A stretch of DNA of 36,331 nucleotides, from positions 1-36,331 of the forward strand of contig NZ_BAZW01000042.1 of assembly GCF_000974365.1 (NCBI RefSeq), read 5' to 3'. The position numbers and the translations under genes are program-made. Origin of the DNA: Geofilum rubicundum JCM 15548. GTDB lineage: Bacteria; Bacteroidota; Bacteroidia; Bacteroidales; Marinilabiliaceae. A model generated the notes under the pieces. The model searched no databases, was not told where the DNA came from, and saw only the letters and a list, made by a program, of their open reading frames with translations. Positions 26,071 to 34,223 of the stretch are shown here, piece by piece; the stretch's first letter is position 1; each line of letters begins with the position of its first letter.

Positions 26071-27660
26071 ATGAAACGAAATCTTGTTTGCTCTCTATGT
26101 TTGTCAATTCTGGCATGCATTTCCCTTCAGGCGAAACAAATATTTGTTTCGCCTAATGGTTATGACACAAATGATGGAACCATTGAAAGTCCTTTTTGGT
26201 CTCTACAAAAAGCGCAGTCCATTGTATCGGCTGGGGATACTGTTTACATTAGAGGAGGGGACTATGTTATAACAGAAAGAGATATATCCAGAGTAGAAAG
26301 AGATATTTTTGCCTGCGTTAGTTTTCTTAATATAAGTGGTTCTAAGGATCAAATGATAAAATATTGGGCTTATCCTGGTGAGCAACCATTATTTGATTTT
26401 ACAGCTGTTAAACCAGCGAATCAAAGGGTTGTTGGCTTCTGGGTTTCGGGCGATTATATCCATCTTAAAGGGATTGAAATTACCGGGGTTCAAGTTACTA
26501 TTCTTACACACACAGAATCCTATTGTATTTATAGCTGGGGCAATAACAATATTTTTGAAAATATTAGTATGCACGACAATAAAAGTACTGGCTTGAGGCA
26601 CCGGAATGGTGGCTATAACCTTTTCCTAAATTGCGATGCTTACAATAATCACGATGATGTTTCGGAAAACCAAAAAGGGGGAAATACCGATGGTTTTGGA
26701 TGTCACCCCAAAACTGGTGGAAAAGGAAATGTTTTCAGGGGCTGCCGTGCATGGTTTAATAGTGATGATGGTTTCGATTGCATCCGGTCAAGCGAAGATA
26801 TTATATTTGATAGTTGCTGTTCTTTTTACAATGGTTATTCTCCGTCTTTTGAGAGTTTAGGCGACGGAAATGGATTTAAAATTGGCGGATATGCTTATGA
26901 TGAGGCGTCTTTGATTCCTCAGCCCGTACCCAGTAATACGGTGCGTTTTTGTGTAGCAGTTCATAATAGAGCAAATGGTTTTTATTCCAACCATCATTTG
27001 AACGGTAATATCTGGCTAAACAATTCTGCCTATAAAAACGCTTACAATTACAATATGGTGAATCGCGAAAGCGTTCAATCGCAAAATATTAATGTCGATG
27101 GGTACAATCATGTTTTAAAAAATAACCTTGGATACAACGGGCGTTCAGGCGAAACTGCTTATTTAGATGCTTCAAAAAACATATTGGTAACTAATTCTTT
27201 TGAAATGGATTTAGTTTTAACCGACGACGATTTTATCAATCTGGATGAGTCGGCATTAATGGCACCCCGAAAAGCTGATGGTAGCCTGCCCGATATTGAT
27301 TTTATGAAAATTGCCCCTTCCAGCCCCCTTATTGATGCCGGGACTGATATTGGGTTTCCATTTTTAGGCGTTGCGCCGGAAATTGGGGCGTTTGAGAACG
27401 CCCTTTCAAATGGACTTGGTGTTCAGAAATTAGAACAAGCAAGGGGTAAAGTATATCCCAATCCTGTAAATAATATAATATTCGTAAATGGTATGGCCAT
27501 CCAACAGGCATGGATTACAGATATTTCCGGAAGGCAACAACCGATTCGTATTTATGAAAACTCTATAGATGTTTCTCAATTGGGAAATGGTGTCTATGTT
27601 TTAAAAGTAATTCCCAATCAAAATAAAAGCGTTGTAGAAAAGATCATTATAAGTAAATAA
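26071..27660 (+). CDS. Secreted PL9-like right-handed beta-helix polysaccharide lyase with T9SS sorting domain
   Basis: Predicted pectate or related uronan lyase. I start at ATG 26071, preceded by AAAAGGAAAA; the in-frame ATG at 26026 would put 15 polar residues ahead of the signal peptide (MKRNLVCSLCLSILACISLQA). The beta-helix region has the PL9 pattern: NTDGFGCHP (Asp207), RGCRAWFNSDDGFD (Asp232, Asp233, Asp236) and DGNGFKIGG (Lys270). As I recall, PelL of Dickeya uses a calcium-binding aspartate group and a lysine base with very similar spacing. The C-terminus (VYPNPVNN...GVYVLKVI...KIIISK) is a type A T9SS sorting domain. The gene is visibly more A/T-rich than the hem genes. No SusC/SusD pair is nearby. 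A perfect 26 bp palindrome sits at 26129-26154, just after the signal sequence. Confidence 0.82.
   Translation: MKRNLVCSLCLSILACISLQAKQIFVSPNGYDTNDGTIESPFWSLQKAQSIVSAGDTVYIRGGDYVITERDISRVERDIFACVSFLNISGSKDQMIKYWAYPGEQPLFDFTAVKPANQRVVGFWVSGDYIHLKGIEITGVQVTILTHTESYCIYSWGNNNIFENISMHDNKSTGLRHRNGGYNLFLNCDAYNNHDDVSENQKGGNTDGFGCHPKTGGKGNVFRGCRAWFNSDDGFDCIRSSEDIIFDSCCSFYNGYSPSFESLGDGNGFKIGGYAYDEASLIPQPVPSNTVRFCVAVHNRANGFYSNHHLNGNIWLNNSAYKNAYNYNMVNRESVQSQNINVDGYNHVLKNNLGYNGRSGETAYLDASKNILVTNSFEMDLVLTDDDFINLDESALMAPRKADGSLPDIDFMKIAPSSPLIDAGTDIGFPFLGVAPEIGAFENALSNGLGVQKLEQARGKVYPNPVNNIIFVNGMAIQQAWITDISGRQQPIRIYENSIDVSQLGNGVYVLKVIPNQNKSVVEKIIISK
26129..26154. repeat. Perfect 26 bp palindrome with no loop, inside the PL9-like gene
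   Basis: AGGCGAAACAAAT (26129-26141) is followed directly by its exact reverse complement ATTTGTTTCGCCT (26142-26154). The next base pair out does not match. It encodes residues spanning the signal-peptide junction (QAKQIFVSP). It is far longer than chance would give. Confidence 0.95.
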
Positions 27661-27832
27661 TGCGCTTTAAGGTCTAAAATATGCATCCAATCAAAGTGGC
27701 AGTAGGTTTACTAAGCACATGGACTATTAGCCCACTCGGGGATCTGGTGTTTGACTCTTTGGCCTTAATGTTGTATTTTTAATAAAGGACTTTGTATAAG
27801 TTGTTTGTTATTAACCTTAAAATCAATATGTT

Positions 27833-28000
27833 ATGATAAGATGGGTTATTACATTTTTAATTATTGCATTGATTGCTGCCGTATTCGGGTTTGGCGGCAT
27901 AGCCGCCGGAGCAGCATCAATAGCAAAAATTCTATTTTTTATCTTTATTGTTTTGTTTGTGATTAGCCTTATTTTCGGGGCCGTTCGGGGCTTTAAGTAG
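27833..28000 (+). CDS. Small DUF1328-like membrane protein
   Basis: 55 residues: ATG at 27833 to TAG at 27998-28000. The protein ([20 protein letters not shown]...) has two hydrophobic helices around a GGIAAGAA linker and ends in the [13 protein letters not shown]-type tail of DUF1328/YtjA proteins. These are small inner-membrane proteins of unknown function, often linked with stress. It stands alone, 172 bp after the PL9-like gene, and is followed by a strong terminator 72 bp on. Confidence 0.8.
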   Translation: MIRWVITFLIIALIAAVFGFGGIAAGAASIAKILFFIFIVLFVISLIFGAVRGFK

Positions 28001-28071
28001 TCCTTGATTCCTTATTGTCAAAGGCTTATGTTTGAAGAGAGAAAATTGAATTTTGTATAATGACAACAAAA

Positions 28072-28109
28072 GTGGACGATAAGGTGCTGGCCTTGACGTC
28101 CATTTTTTT
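28072..28109 (+). terminator. Rho-independent terminator after the DUF1328-like gene
   Basis: TGGACG (28073-28078) pairs with CGTCCA (28097-28102), with an inner AAGG/CCTT pairing across a 6 nt loop, followed by seven Ts (28103-28109). It isolates the small membrane gene from the transporter remnant downstream. Confidence 0.85.
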
Positions 28110-28205
28110 GTGTGGAGAAATGTACGCAGGTTGTCCTTTAAACTCCCCAATGGGAACAAGTCAAATAACGGGTAGCCGTTAGTTTGGATAGTTTACCATG
28201 CATAG

Positions 28206-28472
28206 AACGACTGTTTTATCTACTCCCTGATATGGCTTATTCTGGCTGTTTCCCTGGGCGCCTAGGCTTTTATGTGGATACTGATTAAAAGAATCGATGC
28301 AACAAGAGTGGCCAGTCTATTTTATATGGGGCCTCCGGTTACCATGTTAATGGCCTGGATGGTGGTTGGAGATACCCTTCTGCTAATGGATGTTATCGGC
28401 TTATTGGTGGTGTTAATCGGCGTACTGCTGACACAAGTTAAATTTAGTAAACTCAAAAAATTGAAACCATGA
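28206..28472 (+). pseudogene. Truncated EamA (DMT) transporter, C-terminal remnant with an internal stop
   Basis: The frame reads YSLIWLILAVSLGA, then TAG at 28263-28265, then AFMWILIKRIDATRVASLFYMGPPVTMLMAWMVVGDTL. This is the end of an EamA drug/metabolite exporter (helices 8-10). Everything before it, about three quarters of the gene, is missing: a stop lies at 28203-28205 and nothing EamA-like is found upstream. A 66-residue piece from ATG 28272 could still be translated. Its stop overlaps the ATG of the SDR gene (ATGA), so the intact transporter was probably co-transcribed with that dehydrogenase. Confidence 0.8.
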
Positions 28473-29230
28473 AACGACTTAAAAACAAAGCGGTAGTAAT
28501 TACCGGAGGAGCTGGTGGAATAGGTAAATCCACAGCTCAAAAAATGATTGAAGAAGGAGCGCGGGTTTTAATAACCGACCTGGACGAAGCAGCTCTGAAA
28601 AAAGTTTCTGAAGAAATCAACTCTCCCGAACTCCATTACCTGGCTGCTGACGTCACCGATGAGGCACAGGTAAAGGCTTATGCCCTCAAAGCAAAAGAGC
28701 TTTTTGGAACGGTGGATGTGTTTTTCAATAATGCTGGAATTGAAGGAGAGGTGAAACCCCTGGATGTGTATTCCCTCGATATGTATCATAAAATAATCGA
28801 GGTAAATATCAATGGGGTATATTATGGCTTGCGCCATATTTTTCCTTTGATGAAGGAAAAGGGCGGATCTGTCATCATAACTTCTTCGGTAGCCGGCATG
28901 GCAGGAACAGCCAATGTTTTGCCATATGTAACGAGCAAACATGCCACTGTAGGTATGATGCGGTCGGCAGCTCTTGAGGGAGCTCCCTACAAAATCAGAG
29001 TAAACACCATCAATCCTTCGCCGGTTGATAATCGGATGATGCGCTCACTGGAGGAAGGTTTTTCTCCGGGAGAAGCTAAAACTGCCAAGGAGAATTTTGA
29101 AAAAACCATACCTTTGGGGCGCTACGCCAATAATGAAGAAATTGCTGCTCTTGCGGTGTTTTTGGCCAGCGATGAGAGTAGTTTTATCACGGGGGCTGTT
29201 CATCCTGTGGATGGAGGCATGACGGCATAG
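28469..29230 (+). CDS. Short-chain dehydrogenase/reductase (SDR)
   Basis: 253-residue classical SDR. Cofactor motif TGGAGGIGKS near the N-terminus, NNAGIEGE, catalytic Ser in ITSSVAGMAG and the YVTSKHA (YxxxK) pair; VNTINPSPVDNRMM follows, and the end VHPVDGGMTA is typical of the glucose-dehydrogenase/3-oxoacyl-reductase-like branch. Asp37 at the end of beta-2 (ITDLDE) favours NAD(H). The substrate is unknown. The start overlaps the stop of the EamA remnant by 4 nt, so its expression may have changed when that gene decayed. Confidence 0.88.
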   Translation: MKRLKNKAVVITGGAGGIGKSTAQKMIEEGARVLITDLDEAALKKVSEEINSPELHYLAADVTDEAQVKAYALKAKELFGTVDVFFNNAGIEGEVKPLDVYSLDMYHKIIEVNINGVYYGLRHIFPLMKEKGGSVIITSSVAGMAGTANVLPYVTSKHATVGMMRSAALEGAPYKIRVNTINPSPVDNRMMRSLEEGFSPGEAKTAKENFEKTIPLGRYANNEEIAALAVFLASDESSFITGAVHPVDGGMTA

Positions 29231-29285
29231 AATCTGTCAACAAGCCCATTTAGGCGGATGAAAATTGAAAAAGAAATAACGCGAT

Positions 29286-29633
29286 ATGGAAACCTATCTA
29301 TCTAAAGGTTTTGAAGTCCTTTACATTTCTATCGGCACCATCGGTGTCGCCATTATTGTCTGGGGTGTTGTATTGTCCGTTTTCAGGTTGTTGAAACTGG
29401 AGTTTACGCGGCTGAAACATCAATCGATATACCGTGAGCGCGAATTGGTGCGTCATCAATTTGCTTCTTACCTTTTATTTGCGCTGGAATTTTTGATTGC
29501 AGCGGATATTATTGCCACCGTGATAGACCCTTCGTTTGAAGAAATTGCCATTTTGGCCAGCATAGTGGTCATTCGAACGGTAATCAGCTACTTTTTGGAA
29601 AAAGAGGTTGATAAATTTAATGCAATAGACTAA
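29286..29633 (+). CDS. DUF1622-like small membrane protein
   Basis: 115 residues with three hydrophobic segments (about 9-33, 60-78 and 86-105) separated by a basic, charged loop (RLLKLEFTRLKHQSIYRERELVRHQ). The pattern GFEVLYISIGTIGVAIIVWGV...LLFALEFLIAADIIATVIDPSFEEI matches DUF1622, an uncharacterised integral membrane family. It follows the SDR gene by 55 bp on the same strand. No function can be assigned. Confidence 0.75.
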   Translation: METYLSKGFEVLYISIGTIGVAIIVWGVVLSVFRLLKLEFTRLKHQSIYRERELVRHQFASYLLFALEFLIAADIIATVIDPSFEEIAILASIVVIRTVISYFLEKEVDKFNAID

Positions 29634-29759
29634 AAACTATACATTTCGTTTTCGCGTGCGCTTTTTTTTATTCGGGATAATTTGTCCCAATTACAGAGAT
29701 GCATCGAATTTTTAATAGTGATGTTAATATATGTGAAACCTCCATTGGCGCATAAATGC

Positions 29760-29767
29760 TATTTTTG
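29760..29767 (+). promoter_or_regulatory. Possible -7 promoter element before the BNR_4/LamG gene
   Basis: TATTTTTG matches the TAnnTTTG element 26 nt before the ATG at 29793. No TTTG-like -33 element is found 19-20 nt upstream, so this is only a partial match. Confidence 0.35.
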
Positions 29768-29792
29768 TTGAAAATAAATAATATTGAAACTC

Positions 29793-32700
29793 ATGAAACA
29801 AGTTTTATCTGCCATTTTGTTAGTATTTGTATGGGCCCATGGTTTTGCTCAAAACCAAAACGCTCCGGTTGGAAGTTATCAGGGACAAGTCGTCTCAGAA
29901 GAGGGAGCGTGGTGTTGGTTTGCAGATCCACGTTCTTTGCATCTTGATAATGGCCAGCAGCAGGCCACTTATATCGGTTACATCGATGTGCATGGTAATG
30001 TAAAAGCTTCACAGCACGATTTTTTAACGGGTACCACCAATGAAGTCTTGATTCGCTCATGGTTTCAGCCCGATGATCATAACAATCCCACTTTTTTGGT
30101 GTTGCCCGACCAGCGCATCATGATTTTTTATTCGCGGCATACCGATGAGGCTGCCTTTTACTACCGAATCTCGCAACGTCCCGGCGATATCACCTCTTTG
30201 GGGGAGGAAAAGCGACTGGCTACCAGTCACAACACGACCTATCCCTCCGCCTATATTTTATCTGATGACCCCAATCACATATACCTCGCCTGGCGAGGTA
30301 TTAACTGGCATCCAACCATCGCCAAACTGAGTATCCCCGATGCCAATGATGATACCGATTTTGTTTGGGGGCCGCATCAGGTTGTTCAATCGACAGGTGC
30401 CAGACCCTACGCCAAATATACCTCCAATGGTAAGGATAAAATACTTATGGGGTACACGACTGCGCACCCTGATAATCAAAACCCCAATTACGTCTATTAC
30501 CATCATATCAATGTCAATACGCTAGAATTGGAGGATATTAAGGGCAATGTTGTTTCCAAAATTGAAAACGGGCCGCACCGCGTCAGCGCCACCAATAGTT
30601 ACTCCACAGCCAATCCTTTTGCCGTGGTCGACAACGCCCCCTATCGTAACTGGATATGGGAAGTAAAGATGGATTCAGATGGACATCCGGTCATTGCCAT
30701 GGTGCGCATCAGTGACGATAAGCAATCGCACAATTATTACCATGCCCGTTGGAATGGTACAGAGTGGGTGAAAACCTTTTTGGCCAATGGCGGTGGGGCT
30801 TTTCATCAGACGCCCGGACTGGAACAGTGTTACAGTGGTGGAATGGCGCTCGATGGAGAAAATCCCAACATCGTGTATTGTTCGGTTCCGGTAGATGGTA
30901 CCTATGGAGAGGTATACGAAATCGTGAAATACACCATTAATACCGATGGAACTGTTTCAAATGAGGCCATTACCTGGAATTCTGAAAAGAACAATGTCCG
31001 TCCCTATTATATCCCATTCTCAGGCAATACAGGATTAAATCTGGCCTGGATGCATGGTGACTATTACGATTGGATCGTCAGCTCCTCCAGACCTGAGGGT
31101 TTCCCAACCGCCATTCATGCCAACTTCGAGTTTCCGCAAGCGGTGGTTGATTTAGAAAACGGACTTCTGGTAGCTGAGGAGTTCAATGATGCAGTGACCG
31201 GGAGCGCCCACACTGAAAAAGGTAATTTGGTAGTAAGCAGCAGTACCCATGCTACCTTGTCGGTGGCAGACAATCATTCAACGGAATTTTCCTTGTCATT
31301 AACCCCCAGTATATCGCATGATGCCTATTATGGAATCATTTTCTCCATGGGCGACTTGTCCTGGTCACTGGATCCTACCACGGGCAAGCCGGTTGTAACT
31401 GTAGGAACGGATACGTACATGAGTCAGAACCGTCTGGGCAATTCCGATGTCTGGCAGACAGCATCCAGAGGGACCGGCGGACAGTATTATCCCATGACCA
31501 AATTTGATTTTTTCACCCTGACAGTGACCTACAAGGAAGGCCGTTTAAGAACTTATATCAATGGTTTGATTGATCAGGAAATTGAATTGACCGGTCTCTC
31601 TCTGAAAGATGTGGTCATTGGAGGCTTCGACGGTCTGGTTGAGAACGGCCTTATTCATGATCGTGCTTTAAATCAGCAAGAGGTAAAAAAAAATGCCGCT
31701 AATCTGGCTGTGATCATCGGTCTCAAGGAGTTTGAGCAGATGGAAGTGCCAGCCGTCATTTATTCTGACCTGGTGTTAAAAGCAGAAATGTCAACAGGGG
31801 AAACCATTAGCTGGACATCATCAGAACCTCAGGTTCTGATGCACTCCGGCCTGGTTGTTTTTCCCACAGAAGCAACACCGGTCATACTTACCGCCACCAT
31901 GGGCGATCACAGCAAGGATTTTGATGTGACGGTTATGCCACGGGATATTCAAAACAATGTGGTTTTGAATTATCAGTTTGAATCAGCTGATGAATACCTG
32001 GGTCCCGGAATCCGCGGCTTGCGTGATCTCAGTGGTAATGATAATGATGCCCGTATTTATGGAAGCGCCAAAATTAATGGTCAACTCGATTTAAGCACCA
32101 ACACCAACAGTGGATTCTCCACAAATGGCTATTTGTTAGCACCCGATGGGGTAATAGATGCCATCAGAAGCTATAGTGTGGTGGTAAAAGTTCAGCCCGA
32201 CAGGCTGGATCGGCTTCCCCGGATTTTTGATTTTGGTTCTGCAGCCAGCAACAGCATTTTCGGAAGGGCCTCAGCCCTTACCGCCGGCTATAAATACAAT
32301 GGCGGAACCACCGTTCTCATTAACTCACCCCAGCAATTGGTTGTCGGAACCGAAACCCATCTCGCTTTCACTTTCGATGCCTCAACAAAAACCACCAAAA
32401 TTTTCATCAATGGCAACGAGGTGGTCACCAGCAAAGCCATCACCCGTGAGCCTTATGAGTTGGCCGGAATTGCCCCCACCAACAGAAATCTGATTGGTCG
32501 CTCGCAGTGGATGAATGCCGATAATGTGGATTATTGCGGAACCATGGATGATTTTAAGTTGTTCAACATTGCACTGACCGAAGCTGAGATTCAGGCCATG
32601 ATGATTAATACCAGTTTGTCCGACACCGAAACGTCACCAAATTCCATCATGCACATCCTGCCCAACCCATTGCCCGTCGGAGACAATTTGCACATAAGCC

Positions 32701-32891
32701 TCGATTTAACGCCTGAAGAACTGCGGGATACCACCGTGCAAATCATCAATATGAGTGGACATATTATCGGGTCTTTTGTCCCTCAGTCATCTGATTTAGA
32801 AATAGACAGAATCTGGGAAAAAGGCGTTTACCTGGTCCGTGTAGGCAGTGATAAAAAGGGTGTTCATGTACAAAAGTTGATGGTATTATAG
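29793..32891 (+). CDS. Secreted BNR_4 beta-propeller / LamG multidomain protein with T9SS sorting domain, candidate polysaccharide lyase
   Basis: 1032 residues from ATG 29793 (the frame also has a TTG at 29784). Signal peptide MKQVLSAILLVFVWAHGFA. Then a BNR_4-type beta-propeller (about 30-425), beginning GAWCWFADPRS; a concanavalin-like module (about 455-635); a small Ig-like module (640-715: WTSSEP...VTVMPRD); a LamG_3-like lectin module (725-925); and a C-terminal T9SS sorting domain (ILPNPLPVGDNL...GVYLVRVG). BNR_4 propellers include ulvan lyases of PL24/PL25. Here two histidines, DDHNNP and YSRHT, lie 20 residues apart, the spacing I recall for the PL25 catalytic pair. Substrate and activity are inference. 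No SusC/SusD or sulfatase gene is nearby. Two perfect palindromes lie inside (30281-30301 and 31819-31841). Confidence 0.75.
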   Translation: MKQVLSAILLVFVWAHGFAQNQNAPVGSYQGQVVSEEGAWCWFADPRSLHLDNGQQQATYIGYIDVHGNVKASQHDFLTGTTNEVLIRSWFQPDDHNNPTFLVLPDQRIMIFYSRHTDEAAFYYRISQRPGDITSLGEEKRLATSHNTTYPSAYILSDDPNHIYLAWRGINWHPTIAKLSIPDANDDTDFVWGPHQVVQSTGARPYAKYTSNGKDKILMGYTTAHPDNQNPNYVYYHHINVNTLELEDIKGNVVSKIENGPHRVSATNSYSTANPFAVVDNAPYRNWIWEVKMDSDGHPVIAMVRISDDKQSHNYYHARWNGTEWVKTFLANGGGAFHQTPGLEQCYSGGMALDGENPNIVYCSVPVDGTYGEVYEIVKYTINTDGTVSNEAITWNSEKNNVRPYYIPFSGNTGLNLAWMHGDYYDWIVSSSRPEGFPTAIHANFEFPQAVVDLENGLLVAEEFNDAVTGSAHTEKGNLVVSSSTHATLSVADNHSTEFSLSLTPSISHDAYYGIIFSMGDLSWSLDPTTGKPVVTVGTDTYMSQNRLGNSDVWQTASRGTGGQYYPMTKFDFFTLTVTYKEGRLRTYINGLIDQEIELTGLSLKDVVIGGFDGLVENGLIHDRALNQQEVKKNAANLAVIIGLKEFEQMEVPAVIYSDLVLKAEMSTGETISWTSSEPQVLMHSGLVVFPTEATPVILTATMGDHSKDFDVTVMPRDIQNNVVLNYQFESADEYLGPGIRGLRDLSGNDNDARIYGSAKINGQLDLSTNTNSGFSTNGYLLAPDGVIDAIRSYSVVVKVQPDRLDRLPRIFDFGSAASNSIFGRASALTAGYKYNGGTTVLINSPQQLVVGTETHLAFTFDASTKTTKIFINGNEVVTSKAITREPYELAGIAPTNRNLIGRSQWMNADNVDYCGTMDDFKLFNIALTEAEIQAMMINTSLSDTETSPNSIMHILPNPLPVGDNLHISLDLTPEELRDTTVQIINMSGHIIGSFVPQSSDLEIDRIWEKGVYLVRVGSDKKGVHVQKLMVL

Positions 32892-32901
32892 AAACCGTTT
32901 G

Positions 32902-34065
32902 CTAAGAAATATAATCCGATAGGTGCTTCCAGGCTACAACATCACCATTTGAAGTTTTCATTGATTTGTCTCCTGTGTAAATGGCATGAAGCTGGTCTGA
33001 AGGCGTGCCGGATAATTGGGCCCATTTTTTAATTCCTTTAAAGTAATCGGAAGAGAATGTAGCACCAGACTTGATTTCCCATGCGTTTTTCTTACCGTTC
33101 ACGGTATTGAGCAAGTCCACTTCATTTCCTGTGCTGTCGCGCCAGAAGGAAAGTTCTGGTTCTTTGCCGGCGTTGATTGCTTTTTTTTGTAATTCGTTGA
33201 TAACTAAATTCTCGAAAAGTCCACCACGCAGGAAATGGATAGAAAGCTGCTGTGCGTTATTAATTCCCAAAAGGGAGCAGGCTAAGCCGGTATCATAAAA
33301 GTAGAGTTTGGGACTTTTAACCAGTCGTTTCGTATAGTTGTTAGGATCAGGTTTTAGCAAATAGAGAATAAAACTTGCCTCCAGTAATGACATCCACGAC
33401 TGAGCTGTTGATACGGATATTCCGCTTTCATTGGCAAGTGACGAGAGGTTAAGTAGCTGTCCAATGCGCCCGGCGCAAAGCTTAATGAACCGTATAAATT
33501 TGCTCAGGTCGCCGATGTTTTTCATCAAACGAACATCCCTCTCCACGTAGGTTTGGATGTAGAACGGATAAAAATCTTCGGGGGCGATGTCCTTATCATA
33601 AAGCCTGGGGTAGCTACCTTTGAAAATTTCCTCATCAACCGTCGCAGGTAAAATTTTTGCGGCTTTCAATTCTAATTGAGAAAAGGGTAGTAGCCGAAGA
33701 ATCGCTGTTCTGCCCGCAAGCGACTGGCCTACATGCTGCATCAACAGGAAGTTGTGCGAGCCCGCCAGAAGATACATTCCCACATTATTCACCTTATCCA
33801 CTTGGCCTTGAATATATGAAAACAATTCCGGGACACGCTGAACTTCGTCGATAATCGTCTTGTCAGGATAAGTGGCCAAAAAACCTCGAGGATCTTCTGT
33901 GGCAAACAGTCTGGTATCAGGATCTTCAACGGAAACATAATTGTAATCAGGAAAGGTTATTTTGAGTAGCGTAGATTTCCCGGATTGACGTGGGCCAGTC
34001 AATGTGACCACCGGGAATTTCTTTGCCATTTCCACTAGTTTCGTTTGCAATTCGCGATTAACCAT
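32902..34065 (-). CDS. AAA_14 ATPase with DUF4143 domain
   Basis: 387 residues. The N-terminal P-loop ATPase has Walker A TGPRQSGKST (residues 23-32), Walker B KTIIDEVQRVPE and sensor LAGSHNFLLMQ. The C-terminal DUF4143 region ends in a PD-(D/E)xK-like pattern (SFWRDSTGNEVDLL then AWEIKSG). Such proteins are frequent and mobile in Bacteroidota; their function is unknown, though they are often proposed to bind or process DNA. ATG at 34065 lies about 12 nt after the predicted transcription start. The gene is convergent with the BNR_4/LamG gene, with only 10 bp between the stops. Confidence 0.88.
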   Translation of the reverse strand: MVNRELQTKLVEMAKKFPVVTLTGPRQSGKSTLLKITFPDYNYVSVEDPDTRLFATEDPRGFLATYPDKTIIDEVQRVPELFSYIQGQVDKVNNVGMYLLAGSHNFLLMQHVGQSLAGRTAILRLLPFSQLELKAAKILPATVDEEIFKGSYPRLYDKDIAPEDFYPFYIQTYVERDVRLMKNIGDLSKFIRFIKLCAGRIGQLLNLSSLANESGISVSTAQSWMSLLEASFILYLLKPDPNNYTKRLVKSPKLYFYDTGLACSLLGINNAQQLSIHFLRGGLFENLVINELQKKAINAGKEPELSFWRDSTGNEVDLLNTVNGKKNAWEIKSGATFSSDYFKGIKKWAQLSGTPSDQLHAIYTGDKSMKTSNGDVVAWKHLSDYIS

Positions 34066-34075
34066 ATCGGTACTG

Positions 34076-34116
34076 TTTTTTGCAAATTTACGATTTCAAA
34101 GTTAATTTGCAAAAAA
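34076..34116 (-). promoter_or_regulatory. Promoter of the AAA_14 gene with an overlapping 13 bp inverted repeat
   Basis: On the minus strand, TTTG (plus 34110-34113), a 19 nt spacer and TAAATTTG (34083-34090) match the Bacteroidota consensus fully. A second -7-like element, TAACTTTG, is at 34097-34104. Exact inverted repeats TTTTTTGCAAATT (34076-34088) and AATTTGCAAAAAA (34104-34116) cover both the -33 element and most of the -7 element. This looks like a repressor operator, possibly autoregulatory (inference). Confidence 0.7.
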
Positions 34117-34223
34117 AAGAAAATTCATATGTCAGCTCATAATATGGCGGAAGTATCAAAAGGAAGGCGTCATTTGTATAAATGATAAAAACTGGCATAG
34201 TCAGAGCCTGTCTTTTTACCTGT

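Noticed and set aside
28158-28185. 6 bp hairpin TAACGG/CCGTTA before the EamA remnant
   Set aside because: Short stem without a U-tract or promoter link; within chance expectation.
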